A DNA stretch of 64,000 nt, taken from positions 1 through 64,000 of the forward strand of contig JAURVB010001797.1 of the NCBI GenBank assembly GCA_033002965.1, given 5' to 3'. This document shows, piece by piece, positions 47,961-60,900 of the stretch. Below the pieces are notes generated by a model. The model was not told the origin of the DNA, made no database searches, and saw nothing but the letters and a program-made list of their open reading frames with translations. Both the position numbers and the translations under genes were made by a program. Origin of the DNA: Piper betle (taxonomy: Eukaryota; Streptophyta; Magnoliopsida; Piperales; Piperaceae). Every line of letters begins with the position of its first letter. Positions within the stretch are counted from its first letter, which is position 1.

Positions 47961-49155
47961 TATTTGAATAACTACAATAACGTGCAAGTATACACGGTCA
48001 AAACACATAATATAATGATAAATTTCCACGTATCGTCACACAGAGAGATAAATTTACTTACGTTATTAGTAGAAAATATAACTAAGAGCAAAAAAACAAC
48101 AAAAAATTTTTTTATTTAAGATAAATTCTTTTCTAGAGTCAAATTTCCCTCAATATGAAATTAATCTTCATCACATCTTACTCTTATCTTCTATTCCCCG
48201 GACTGTCGATCTAAGATAATTATGTGATATGATGGCTCCCACTCCTTCATGCATCTATTATTTTGCCTCAATTTCTACTTCTCAGTGATAATTAATTAAT
48301 TAACAAAATAATGCATTAAGATTTGCCTTACAATCTCATATAGTATTGTGTATCTCCCGACCATAACAACAAACAAGTCAAAAGACTCGTCGTATGATGA
48401 ATTATCAACGACTAATCTAACTGATTTCTCCCAAAATCTAATTAAACCTCATGATTTAAGTAATAGGTGATCAGTCTACTCTTAACATTAAAAACATGAT
48501 AATTCAAGCAATCCAATTGAATAAAAGAGCAAGAAATTGAAATGAATTTAATTAAACTATGTTAAGTTCCATTTTTATCTAGAATGAAATAAAGGACTAC
48601 TCCATAATAAAATTAAAGAACATGATGAAAAAGAAATGAACTTATATTATAAAAAGTACTAAAAATTGCAACAATTAGAACTAATTGATTCACTAAACTC
48701 CTAAGCCAAGAGTTGAGATATCCTAAACAATAAATGATTACCCCTTTATATAGAAGATGAGATGACTATTAGATATATGAATTCAAGGAAGGTGTTCACA
48801 AATCAACGTAGTCTAATTAATTTTGGTGACCAATCAAGTTTGCAACTCCTCGACTTGCTCAACCAAGCCATAAGTAAGGCACCCCAAAACCATCAACATT
48901 CGCCCTCATTTGAGCTTTGTGAACTTCTTGTAGTAACCATTGGGTGGGGCCAAATACCATGACCTTTCAATTCCTAAGCTTAATTTGTTTCATCTTTTTC
49001 TACATCGAAACTCTAAAATTAAACATACCTAATAAAATATTAATTAACTAAAAGATAAAGTAAACTATCACCTAATTAATAATATTTATCACTAGGATGT
49101 ACAAAATCACATTAAAAACATAGGTAAATATTGTATACTTTAAACACTTACCACA
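47961..49155 (-). mobile_element. Inverted LTR of element C
   Basis: This is the reverse complement of the LTR at 43839-47937 (minus its insertion), ending CTTTAAACACTTACCACA at 49155. It shares TTTATATAGAAGATGAGATG, GACTCGTCGTATGATGAATT and GATGATCAGTCTACTC-type blocks in opposite orientation. Only about 23 bp separate the two LTR ends. Confidence 0.8.
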
Positions 49156-49390
49156 TACCTCAAGATGTGGCCGTCAGTTTTCCTCGTTGCACATCTCACT
49201 GAAAACACAAAAACTACTTATTCATAGGATTGGGTAGGGATTTCAATATAATAGGCCCGACAGCATCGTGAGCTGGATCCAAGCTGGCCTCGACTTAGCA
49301 CGCAGTTCATGAAACTAACTCAACTCTAACTTTCGGTTGAACCGAATGATTTGCTAATGTAAAACTCTGACTCAAGTCACAGGTTTTACA

Positions 49391-49669
49391 CCTGACATAT
49401 CCCAAAAATGCAATTTAAATTGTGGATCATCGAGTGAAGATTCTCTGAAGAAAAGTTCTCCTAATACGAGTGCAATGGACTCGATAAGGAGTTGAAGAAT
49501 CTACATGGGAACATGAAGATGAGATGACAAAGCGATACCCTGAGATATTCGAGCAACCAGCTTCACAACCAAGTACTTTAGCTGAGAGTTACCTCTTTCA
49601 GATTGAGGATGACTTTGAAAATTCCTTGCGTAAAATTTTGAGGAAAATATTTTTTTAAACAGGGAAGGT
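49391..49669 (+). pseudogene. C-terminal pol tail and polypurine tract of element D
   Basis: The text resembles the end of a gypsy pol (WIVDHRVKIL, EESTWEHEDEMTKRYPEIFE), the usual context after the chromodomain-like region. It continues the pol broken at 39498. It is followed by TTTTGAGGAAAATAT and a purine-rich tract AAACAGGGAAGGT at 49657-49669 immediately before the LTR. Confidence 0.65.
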
Positions 49670-51433
49670 TGTAAAACCCGTGACTCGAGTCAAAATTTTA
49701 CATTAGTGAATCAGTCGGTTCACCCGTCGGTTTGAATCGAGTCATTTTCATGACGAATGTGCTGAGGATTGAGGGTCAAGTGTACCCGAGTCTATGATGA
49801 TAACGTCAAAAAAATGATGAGAAATAAATTATCAGAATATATGACAATATGTAGTTATTTTTTTATGTATTTGATTGTATAATTATTTTTAGCCGAATAA
49901 TGCATTAGGATACATTATATTGCAGTATGGGTGGGTTGTTAGTTATCGAACATGTCATTTTTTGATGTTATAGTGGGTATTATATTTTATGAGATTTTTT
50001 CCTATTTTTTGGATTTTTTTTAGAATTTATTATGATATAGTTATTATAGTCAGAGTTGAGTCAACTTTTATTCACAAGATTGCCACTAAACCTCACTCTG
50101 ATACCCTTTCTCCCCTCCCTCACCCTGTCACCGCCCCTTGTGGCTGTCGACACCCCCTCCGACCGCTGCACCACCCCCGACAACTCCACCAACGACCGTC
50201 GAGTCATCGTTGTGTCGTCCCTAGCTTTCCCGACCACTGCCTTGCCTCCATGACACATAGACACTGTGCCCTAGAGCTACGCTTCTATGCGCCGATTTGC
50301 CGCTGGATGTGCTGCTCTGCCACCGACGGCTTCGCCTTCGCCAAGGAGTATTTCCCCCATAATGAGGGCCGTCGCCGAGGCCAACCAAAGGCCAATCAGA
50401 CGAGTGATCAACCCCTAGTCGACTTGACGCTGCTGCCCTCACCACCACTATAATCAGGTCGAGCTCTCCAAACCGGTGCCGACCCATAACCCGATTGACT
50501 CGCCAAAAAAGCCACTAGAAAACTGCCAAAAAATTGCTAGAAACTGCCGAAAAACCGGATTTACTGAAATTTGCCAAATGCTTGCCAAATCTATTCGGCC
50601 AAGCCCCATCAAACTTCGGATGCCGCTGGGTGCCAAATTCGAGTCTTAAACTGGACAACAAACTCTAGTCGTTGCTGACTGCTAATGACACGAGGTATAA
50701 TTAGCTTCAACCTAATTACTTATAAGTGATAATTATTAGCACAACATGCTAGGATTTGAGTGATTGATGTGATAAATATTTTTATTGTAAATAAAAATAA
50801 ATTGTGTGATTTGAATTATATTAAAATAAATGCTAAGGAACTAATTAAGCATGTATTGTTAATCAAATGTTACGTGGCCATTGAAAATTAGATATGGATT
50901 GATGCGTATGACTAGATGTGATGAGTCCTTTGATATGTGTGATATAAGATGTGTGAATGAATCATAGTAGGCATTAGCTTTAGTTTTGATGTGTATGTAT
51001 GAAGTAGGAGCTTGCTGCCTAGGCATGTAGACATGATTGGAGCTTCTACTAGGCTTATTTAGGACTCGTTTCTGGTTTGATTCTTTTACTCTTATTGTGA
51101 TTTATTTTAACAGGTAAGCACAAGTGTCGAATGGTTGAATTATTGTATCCCACTCTATATAGGTAATTTAGTCACACGAATTTTTGACATTAATAACCCT
51201 CGAAGATGAGATCCCTCGAATTTGTTTTCAAAAACTTAGATCCAAATCACGATGCCTTTTAGGCCTACTATATTACAATACCTAGGCCTACGTACATGTA
51301 GTTTTCTTTAGTTTTCAATGAGGTGAGAGACAAGGGAAAATCGACAACCACGCTATGCGAGTGGGCATGTGTCAGCCAAAGTAGGCTCTAAATTGGTGAA
51401 GCAGTGCTTGTTCCATTCCTAAGGGATCCCACA

Positions 51434-54400
51434 TGTAAAACCCACGATTCGAGTTAGGGTTTTATATTCAGAACCGGTCGGGTCGACCGTTATTTTTTCG
51501 AGTTGAGTCAGTTTCAGGACACGTGTACCGAGCCGACGCCAGTCGCGTGTATGAGCTATGAGGGTCATGCGTACCCAAGTATATGATGATAACGTCATGA
51601 ACACAGCAGAACAGAATGAGTTATCAGAATATATGAGAGTATGCCAGTTCATTTTTTTTATTATTATTATATATAATGGATCGTAGAATTAGTTTTAGGC
51701 CGTTTACCGCGTTAGGACGCGTTACGGGCATTTTGGGTGGGTTGATAGTTCATAGAGCATATCATTATGATGTTTTGGTGTTGTTTGATTTTACGGGATT
51801 TTTCCCGATTTTTATGAATTTTTTTAGGATTTAATACGACTTAGTTATTATACTTGACTCGAGCCGGAGACGAGTCAAGTAATATTTACGAGTTTGCCAC
51901 CACACACTCCCTCGACCCTTCCTTTCTTCTTCCCCAAACCCTCGCCCGCGCCGCCCCTGTTCGCGCGCCACCGCCGCCACGGCCGACGCCGCCTGGCCGC
52001 CGATCGACGCCGCCCAGCCCGGCCACGGCGTCGCCGTGCCGCCCCGACCAGGCCCGGCCACCATCGGGCCGCCGCGACGCGAGGAATCGCCACGCCTAGC
52101 GCCGCGGCTGCGTTTGGTCGCGTCGCCGATTCTGCCGCCGGCGACCGTCGCCGCCGTCGATCCAGGTGGTCGCCTCAGCACCACCGACCACCCAGCGACC
52201 TTCCCCGACCGGAACGGAGGCCATCGCCGCCATGGCCGGCCGGATCTAGCGACCCATCGCCGCCGGCTCTGTTTTAGCCATTTTCCGGCGAGCCGCCACC
52301 TCCGTTGGCCGCGTCGACCTCGTAGATGAGTCGGGCTCGCCGAGCCGGTTCCGAGGGTACCCAACACGACCACTTTCCGGCTAGTAGACGCCGCCGGCGA
52401 TTGTCGCCGGAAAACCACCGGAAGCCGCCGGAAAACCGCCAGCAGCTGCCGGAAAACCGCCGGAAAATCGGAATTTCTGGAATTCGCTGGAATTCACCGG
52501 ATCTTCCGCGGGGCTCACCCAGTTGGAGCTCGATCGAGCTTCGGACGCCGAGGAGCGCCGAATTCGAGCTCCGAGACGCGCGACGGAACCCTAGCCGTCG
52601 CCGATTGCCGACGACGTGAGGTATAATTACCTCCGATTTGATTTATTTAAAATTGATGATGATTGTTAGCATAGCATGCTAGGATTGATTAATTGTCATG
52701 ATAGTGAATGCTATGATTAGTGAATGAAGTGATAAGATGTGCATGATGTGATTAATTGTGAATGAATAGTAAGTGATCTAATGAGGTAGATCGAGTTGAG
52801 CATGATAATCGTGATCACGATGTAACTTAGAAAAACACAATAAAATTGGTATGAATAGGATGAGTTAGGATTATTTACTTTTATGATTATTTGATTGGTT
52901 ATTTGATGGATGATGATGATGTTGTGTGTGATTTATTGATTTTGATGCATCATGTAGTTAGCGGGCGTTAGTATTTAGTTTTGATGTGTAGGTACGGAGT
53001 AGGAGCTCGCCGCCTAGGCGCGATGACACGCTTGGAGCTTCTACCAGGTCCGTTTAGGACTCGCTCTGATTTTACATCTTTTCTATTGTATGTTTGATTT
53101 ATTGTCTGCAGGACGGGTTAAGTGGCGTTTTATCGGATCCCACTTAACTCGGGCCATTTAACCGAACATTTTCCGGATTAATAACCCCTCGAGGATGAGA
53201 TCCCTCGAGGTTGATTTCGAAAACAAGATCCACCACAAGTTGCCTTCGGGCCTATTATATAACTCCCTACCCAAGCCCTATATATATATAGTTTTCGTGT
53301 TTTCTGTGAGACGAGAGATGGAGAAATCGACTGCACGTACCATGCAGAGGATGCCGTGACAGTCAAAGCGGGCTCTGGATTAGTGCCAGCGGACTGTTCC
53401 ATTCCCGAGGGATCCTGACAACTCCGCGTTTGAGTTCCTCACACCCGGAGAACGTGGAGGTTTACGGGTACTGTTTAGTACAGCGCATGTCCGGACTTGT
53501 GGTTCAAAGGGTACTAAAGGCGACTGCCTGAGAGTACTCGGCCTTCGTGCTCAAGGCCAGGAGAAATATGGAGGTAAGGAGAGGGCTTAGGATAAAGTTT
53601 CACGAGAAGTACTGAAAAAGAAGTGCTGAGAGTAGCACAGTACCAGCAGCAGATCAGTAAGTTCGGGATGCTACCGGGTCTGCAGCCCAGTGGCTCCTCA
53701 GTAGTGCCCTTCAGAGTGTTCACGTGGAGTATATGATGTTTTCTTTCATATGAGAGTTTGCTCTCATAGCCAGTTTGTTATAGTTATTTTATTTTCCGGA
53801 CCAGTAACACTTGTTACTGACGTGTTTTTATACTATATGTAGGTAATAATCACGAGTTGGAGGAGCCAGCTTGGACGGAGGAGCAATGAGGTCTTGTACA
53901 CACACATGTTAGATTTCTGAATGTTTAATATTGTATTATTATGTTATTATATTGTGAATGACATGATTAAATGTTTGAGCATGATGATATGATGTGAATG
54001 AAATGCTAGACATGATAACAGAATGCAAATATGATCAGAGTTGAGCAGCAGAAGCGTAGTGGGTTGAGACCCAAGCTTCAGAATGAATTCATAATATGTT
54101 AGATTTTGTGTGAATGAAATCATGGATGCATGTGTATATATATTTATATATATATTATTTTGACAGGGTGGGCCCATAATTGCACTTTTAGGGGAGACCC
54201 TGTCGGTTTTATTTCAGAATTTTGATCGTAATTGTAATGATGTGAAAATTGGTTGCATGTCATCCATGTAGTATCATGTTAGGGTTTTATGCATTTATCC
54301 ATGCATGACAAGTCGTATCTACATCTTAAGACGCCGAGATTGGATCCGTATGAGTTAGGTTCGGGTTAGCCGACCTAACCGGGGCCTGGTAACATGCCGG

Positions 54401-54438
54401 TTCGGTTCACGAGTGTGAACCGGATTTGGGGTGTTACA
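51434..54438 (+). repeat. 5' LTR of the complete A element
   Basis: It starts TGTAAAACCC and ends GGGGTGTTACA. It contains a GC-rich, CpG-rich segment at 51930-52620, a TATA box at 53278-53291, a CCTCGAGG inverted pair at 53187-53211, and the hairpin GAGAGTTTGCTCTC at 53751-53764. Confidence 0.9.
53278..53291 (+). promoter_or_regulatory. Putative TATA box in the A LTR
   Basis: CCCTATATATATATAG followed by TTTTCGTGTTTTC lies two thirds of the way into the LTR. It recurs in every A copy (for example near 3020, 45930 on the other strand, and 59765) and in B copies, so it is the best candidate for the U3/R promoter. Confidence 0.5.
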
Positions 54439-54442
54439 ACAT

Positions 54443-54455
54443 TGGTATCAGAGCC
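54443..54455 (+). promoter_or_regulatory. Primer-binding site of the A element
   Basis: TGGTATCAGAGCC begins four bases after the LTR end and matches the 3' end of the plant initiator methionine tRNA. Confidence 0.9.
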
Positions 54456-57400
54456 ACTCTCGGCCGATTAAGATGTATGATACTTTTATAGGTGATGTGT
54501 GTGCAAAGACTGCTCCGAGTCCAGCTGGCAGGTATGTTTTCGTATATTTTCTTTACATGCAGATTTTCTTCATAAGTTGTTTGGATAGCAGTGTATTCAA
54601 GACTTGATCAGAATTATGTGGAACTGACCTTAGTTGAGTTGACAGGTCATTTCTATGGGATGATATCAGATTGTTGGTAAGTTAGATGTGAGCAGGGCAT
54701 GTTGTAATGCTGGTAGAGGTAGAAAGGGTATAAGGTTCTCATCTTATACCAGATTCGGATGTCAGTAGATGTCAGCAGGAATTTGACAGGCTTGTCATGA
54801 TGGGCTTAGAGACCCACTAATTCTGTCCATCGCATAGAGATTTGGATGAATTAGATGATTGACCAGATGTTAGTCGTCTTGCATGTCACCACATTAGTCC
54901 TGTTTCCATGGGAACATGGTGTACATGATAGGAATGAGTTAAAAGAAAAGGGGTAATAATAAGGAGCTTGAAGTATAGAGATTTAGCAAGTTAGTTGGCA
55001 CATGAGATGAGCCACTTCTAGGAGATAGTGATGAATGAGGATGAGTAGTGCGGTGGATCGACAGTTTGATTAGCACTTCACCGCATCCTCCTCTTCCACT
55101 AGTTTATGACCTATGGGCAGAAGTTTTGACTTCCTTTTGCCCGACATAGGTCTTGATATGACAAGGAAAAGATCAGGACTACCATTGCCTACGAGATTAG
55201 TTATTTGACCAGATTCTACCAGAGATAAGGTACCAGATCAGTGATTGCCGTTTGAGGGCTAGTCAACACTGATAGAAGCAGCCACTCTAAATTTCAGGAG
55301 ATCAGAGTGGGGTTTAGCATAGGTTGACCATCATATGTGTCAGCATCATGATCCAAACCCCTCTGGATCAGACACGCATGATTGGACAACCTGAACCGAG
55401 TTAATAGCAGCCAAGATATGGCAGAGATAGTAGTAGATTTACGATGCATATGAGTAGGATTAGATTTTTCTGCATCTAGGTAGTGCACAACCGACCGACC
55501 GAGTGCACAACCGCCGACCGAGTGCACAACCACCGACCGAGGTGCACAACCGCCGACCGAGTTGCACAACCGCCGACCGAGTTGCACAACCACCGACCGA
55601 GGCGCACAACCGCCGTCCGAGATTCACTACCACTGACCGCAGATGCACTACCGCCGTCCGTGTTTGCTCACCCGCCGACCGAGTAGATCAGTTAGGTATT
55701 AGTAGGGTCAAAATTTGAGGAAAGAGATATAGTTACAAAGGCATCAGCATAATAGAGAAGAGTTAGGAGAACAGAGGTTATTTGGATGAGATGGCATAGG
55801 ATCCCACTTCACAGTTCTCTTGCAATCATTGTCTTGACCTAACACCATTGGGTCAGATGAATATTGCAAGATGTCCCCATCAGACACTGTTAGTTACAGT
55901 CTCATAGGGATGCGTATGGACAGAGTCAGGGAACATGACAGAGTGACCTCCAGATGGGACGGTCACAATGATCAGATTGTGTAGACTGCATGATCGTGCA
56001 TCCATGGGTCACAACCAGCATACATAGATCAGATGGTTGGTACATGGACACATGCAGTTTAACCCATGTAGCGATGGGCCAGTAGGCGATAGGGGTTAGG
56101 CTTGTATTAGAGTATTGGGCATGGATAGAGGGTTAGTGAGGAAGGGTCTTTCAGAGAGATATTGATTTCCTTGTGTTTCGCCAGCACGATTAGGTTCTCA
56201 CCTTGAACCATAGGATTGAGCCTTGCCCGAGTATAGAGGTACCTTCATGGTACTGATTAGGCTTTACAGTACAGGTAGATGTTTGCAGATCGATCTTCCA
56301 ATGAGGATTTCACCCCAACATGAGAGTGGACCAGATGGAGTATATCAGTGTATGCTCATCTTTATTGATAGCCTTGCTTGAGAGTCTACCACAGCGGTAG
56401 TAGTCATGTGAGTTGAGATTAGTACTACAAATCGGTACGGGACGGCAGGTCACACACCACTGAAGAGCGGACGAGACACGTGTCGAACCTCATTATGAGT
56501 CCCCGTAGACTTGAGGGGAGACAGTGGTTCTTTGGGTCGTTTGAACCCCGCCCGTTTAGAAGTGCGTGACTAGTACAGTATCGAGAAACACGTGCCTACT
56601 GTTAGCTGATTAAACTAGAGCCAATTAGGAGCCGTTTTTGAGATTCGTCATTGATTGACTATTCCACAGCCTGATCACCTGTGGCATAGTGAATTATGGT
56701 GATCTTAGAGACAAGTCCACAGACCTACCAATATTTTGGCCACCCAATATGTTACATAGGGATTTTATCTCCCCTACTATTTGCATGAGACCTTAACCTT
56801 ACCATAGATAAGAGTTGCGCAGCAGAAGCGTGTGGGCCTATAACCCACAGGTCCCAGGATTCCCCGTTTACCTGGCATCAGATACCACATGTGAGGATGA
56901 GATACCACTTATTGAGAGCTCTTGAGTAGTGAGACTAGATTTCCACGAGATTCAGCCTCCCTTCTTATAACCCAGAGATATCAGACAGAGTGGAGTTTTC
57001 ACTTGAGGATTTCCACTCACCCTTTTGTATCAGTTTTACTATCAGTTTACCCAGATGATTGAGATGAGTATACATTGATCAGAGCACGTCCCACAGACCA
57101 GATGCAGATGCTACAGCCCTATGCAGAGTATGTTATCATACTCCTTGAGACACGCTGTGCATGTACAGGTGTTCTCGCGACCATCCCGTCACAGAGTTGT
57201 ACTTAGTGGTTGTATAGATAGCCACCGGAGCCATAGTATACATTAGAGTCATAGCAGCTATCCTTGTTCTCTTATAGAACAGAGTGAGATACATGACTCA
57301 GGACCGAGTCAACTAGAACCAAGTGAGCGGTCCAGTTCCTTGTATAGGGACACCTGAGAGTTGGACCTAGACTGGCGACAGTGAGCCGTGCAGCTCATTA

Positions 57401-57904
57401 GGGTATCCACCGTACTTAGCAGGAGACTCATAGCAGGCCTTGAGGTGACTGTAGGACCTAGAGTAGAGTTCCTGCGAGTACATGTAGGTGACTGTTCACA
57501 GATGAGGATTAGAGGGACATGGGTAGATGTTAGCAGGTAGGTCTTACCCTCGGCGTAGTTTTCCAGACATAGCCCAGATTAGAACCTTGCGATACTCTAG
57601 AGTATTTGCTTGACCAACCCAGTAGGCCCTTAGGGGTGATCTAGGTTTTCCGCCGAGTTAGCAGTAGGGATCAGAACAGAAGAGAAGGATGATGGTAATG
57701 TCAGAACAGGCACAGACAGCTTAGAAACAGAATGTTTGATATTGACAGCATCACAAGCAGACACCGCCATGACGGCGCCAGCTATAGTCAGTGAGGATGT
57801 ATATGACTATCGAAGAGTAGAGGATACAACTGATGTGTATCCAGCTTCCAGGTAGTAGTTCAGCAGAACCTCCTTGAGTTAAAATTTCGAGGACGAAATT
57901 TTTA
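54456..57904 (+). other. Non-coding internal region of the A element
   Basis: All frames are closed by stops, and I recognise no gag, protease, reverse transcriptase or integrase motif. The only structural feature is the minisatellite at 55483-55683. Near the 3' end AAAATTTCGAGGACGAAATTT matches the text that commonly precedes the polypurine tract in plant gypsy elements. Confidence 0.7.
55483..55683 (+). repeat. About ten 20-bp tandem repeats inside the A element
   Basis: Units of the form TGCACAACCGCCGACCGAG repeat with small changes. The first seven are nearly identical and the last three diverge (for example TGCACTACCGCCGTCCGTG). The period is 19-21 bp. Open frames across it on both strands are a by-product of the repeat. 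Confidence 0.93.
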
Positions 57905-57918
57905 TAAGGAGGGAAGAT
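57905..57918 (+). promoter_or_regulatory. Polypurine tract of the A element
   Basis: AAGGAGGGAAGAT immediately precedes the TGTAAAACCC start of the 3' LTR, the position where plus-strand DNA synthesis is primed. Confidence 0.85.
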
Positions 57919-60900
57919 TGTAAAACCCACGATTCGAGTTAGGGTTTTATATTCAGAACCGGTCGGGTCGACCGTTATTTTTTCGAGTTGAGTCAGTTTC
58001 AGGACACGTGTACCGAGCCGATGCCAGTCGCGTGTATGAGCTATGAGGGTCATGCGTACCCAAGTATATGATGATAACGTCATGAACACAGCAGAACAGA
58101 ATGAGTTATCAGATATATGAGAGTATGCCAGTTCATTTTTTTATTATTATTATATATAGTGGATCGTAGAATTAGTTTTAGGCCGTTTACCGCGTTAGGA
58201 CGCGTTACGGGCATTTTGGGTGGGTTGATAGTCCTAGAGCATATCATTATGATGTTGTGGTGTTGTTTGATTTTACGGGATTTTTTCCCGATTTTTATGA
58301 ATTTTTTTAGGATTTAATACGACTTAGTTATTATACTTGACTCGAGCCGGAGACGAGTCAAGTAATATTTACGAGTTTGCCACCACACACACCCTCGACC
58401 CTTCCTTTCTTCTTCCCCAAACCCTAGCCCGCGCCGCCCCTGTTCGCGCGCCACCGCCGCCACGGCCGACGCCGCCTGGCCGCCGATCGACGCCGCCCAG
58501 CCCGGCCACGGCGTCGCCCTGCCGCCCCGACCAGGTCCGGCCACCATCGGGCCGCCGCGACGCGCGGAATCGCCACGCCTAGCGCCGCGGCTGCGTTTGG
58601 TCGCGTCGCCGATTCTGCCGCCGGCGACCGTCGCCGCCGTCGATCCGGTGGTCGCCTCAGCACCACCGACCACCCAGCGACCTTCCTCGACCGGAGCGGA
58701 GGCCATCGCCGCCGTGGCCGGCCGGATCTAGCGACCCATCGCCGCCGGCTCTGTTTTAGCCATTTTCCGGCGAGCCGCCACCTCCGTTGGCCACGTCGAC
58801 CTCGTAGATGAGTCGGGCTCGCCGAGCCGGTTCCGAGGGTACCCAACACGACCACTTTCCGGCTAGTAGACGCCGCCGGCGATTGTCGCCGGAAAACCAC
58901 CGGAAGCCGCCGGAAAACCGCCAGTAGCTGCCGGAAAACCGTCGGAAAATCGGAATTTCTGGAATTCGCTGGAATTCACCGGATCTTCCGCGGGGCTCAC
59001 CCAGTTGGAGCCCGATCGAGCTTCGGACGCCGAGGAGCGCCGAATTTGAGCTCCGAGACGCGCGACGGAACCCTAGCCGTCGCCGATTGCCGACGACGTG
59101 AGGTATAATTACCTCCGATTTGAGTTATTTAAAATTGATGATGATTGTTAGCATAGCATGCTAGGATTGACTATTGATGTGATCATGATAGTGTCTAGAT
59201 TGATGAAGTGATAAGTAATAGAGTATAGCATGATGTTGATTGGATAGTTGTGAATGAATAGTAAGTGATCTAATGAGGTAGATCGAGTCTGAGCATGATA
59301 ATGTGATCACGATGATAACTTAGAAAAACACAATAAAATTGGTATGAATAGGATGAGTTAGGATTATTTATCTTATGATTATTTGATTTATTTGATGGAT
59401 GATGATTGATGTTGTGTGTGATTTATTGATTTTGATGCATCATTTAGTTAGCGGGCGTTAGTATTTAGTTTTGATGTGTAGGTACGGAGTAGGAGCTCGC
59501 CGCCTAGGCGCGATGACACGCTTGGAGCTTCTACCAGGTCCGTTTAGGACTCGTCTCGTTTTACTCTTTTCTATTGTATGTTTGATTTATTGTCTGCAGG
59601 ACGGGTTAAGTGGCGTTTTATCGGATCCCACTTAACTCGGGCCATTTAACCGAACATTTTCCGGATTAATAACCCCTCGAGGATGAGATCCCTCGAGGTT
59701 GATTTCGAAAACAAGATCCACCAAAAGTTGCCTTCGGGCCTATTATATAACTCCCTACCCAAGCCTATATATATATAGTTTTCGCGTTTTCAGTGAGACG
59801 AGAGATGGAGAAATCGACTGCACGTACCATGCAGAGGATGCCGTGACAGTCAAAGCGGGCTCTGGATTAGTGCCAGCGGACTGTTCCATTCCCGAGGGAT
59901 CCTGACAACTCCGCGTTTGAGTTCCTCACACCCGGAGAACGTGGAGGTTTACGGGTACTGTTTAGTACAGCGCATGTCCGGACTTGTGGTTCAAAGGGTA
60001 CTAAAGGCGACTGCCTGAGAGTACTCGGCCTTCGTGCTCAAGGCCAGGAGAAATATGGAGGTAAGGAGAGGGCTTAGGATAAAGTTTCACGAGAAGTACT
60101 GAAAAAGAAGTGCCGAGAGCAGCACAGTACCAGCAGCAGATCAGTAAGTTCGGGATGCTACCGGGTCTGCAGCCCAGTGGCTCCTCAGTAGTGCCCTTCA
60201 GAGTGTTCACGTGGAGTATATGATGTTTTCTTTCATATGAGAGTTTGCTCTCATAGCCAGCTTGTTATAGTTATTTTATTTTCCGGACCAGTAACACTTG
60301 TTACTGACGTGTTTTTATACTATATGTAGGTAATAATCACGAGTTGGAGGAGCCAGCTTGGACGGAGGAGCAATGAGGTCTTGTACACACACATGTTAGA
60401 TTTCTGAATGTTTAATATTGTGTTATTATGTTATTATATTGTGAATGACATGATTAAATGTTTGAGCATGATGACATGATGAATGAAATGCTAAACATGA
60501 TACAGAGTATGATCGGTCAGCAGCAGAAGCGTGATGGGTTGAGACCCAAGCTTCAGAATGAATTCATGATATAGTAGATTAGATGTATGTGTGAATGATA
60601 TCATATGCATATGTATGTATATATATATATATATATATATTATTTTGACAGGGTGGGCCCATAATTGCACTTTTAGGGGAGACCCTGTCGTTGTTTTATT
60701 TCAGAATTTTTATCGTAATTGTAATGGTGTGAAATTTGGTTGCATGTCATCCATGTAGTATCATGTTAGGGTTTTATGAATTTATCCATGCATGACAAGT
60801 CGTATCTTCATCTTAAGACGCCGAGATTGGATCCGCATGAGTTAGGTTCGGGTTAGCCGACCTAACCGGGGCCTGGTAACATGCCGGTTCGGTTCACGAG

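Larger units (their letters stand above)
40528..49155 (+). mobile_element. Athila/Tat-like Ty3/gypsy element C, rearranged
   Basis: Only about 30 bp of the 5' LTR remain (ending near 40555). They are followed by the primer-binding site TGGCGCCATTGCCGGGGA at 40562-40579, the form used by Athila/Tat-type elements. A decayed gag (40815-41745), an integrase (41800-42400) and a long non-coding 3' part follow. The 3' LTR in plus orientation is 43839-44760 plus 47699-47937, split by a family A solo LTR. An inverted LTR of the same family follows at 47961-49155. Confidence 0.7.
39499..49390 (-). mobile_element. Family B solo LTR in pol, itself interrupted
   Basis: A minus-oriented B LTR starts at 39499 (TATAACACCC) and ends GGTTTTACA at 49390. 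The pol flanks carry CCTAA (39494-39498) and CCTGA (49391-49395), a four-of-five match to a target duplication. Its two parts are 39499 to about 40527 and 49156-49390; in the second part about 1.5 kb of LTR is deleted, joining GAGCTGGATC to CAAGCTGGCC. The Athila/Tat-like element C occupies the gap. Confidence 0.7.

Noticed and set aside
49989..50453. A 154-codon frame in the D 3' LTR
   Set aside because: It corresponds to the GC-rich segment of the B-type LTR and is not kept in the 5' LTR copy or other B copies.
55483..55718. Regular 20-bp repeats that might suggest a CRISPR-like array
   Set aside because: Units are contiguous without spacers, in a plant retrotransposon, so this is a minisatellite.
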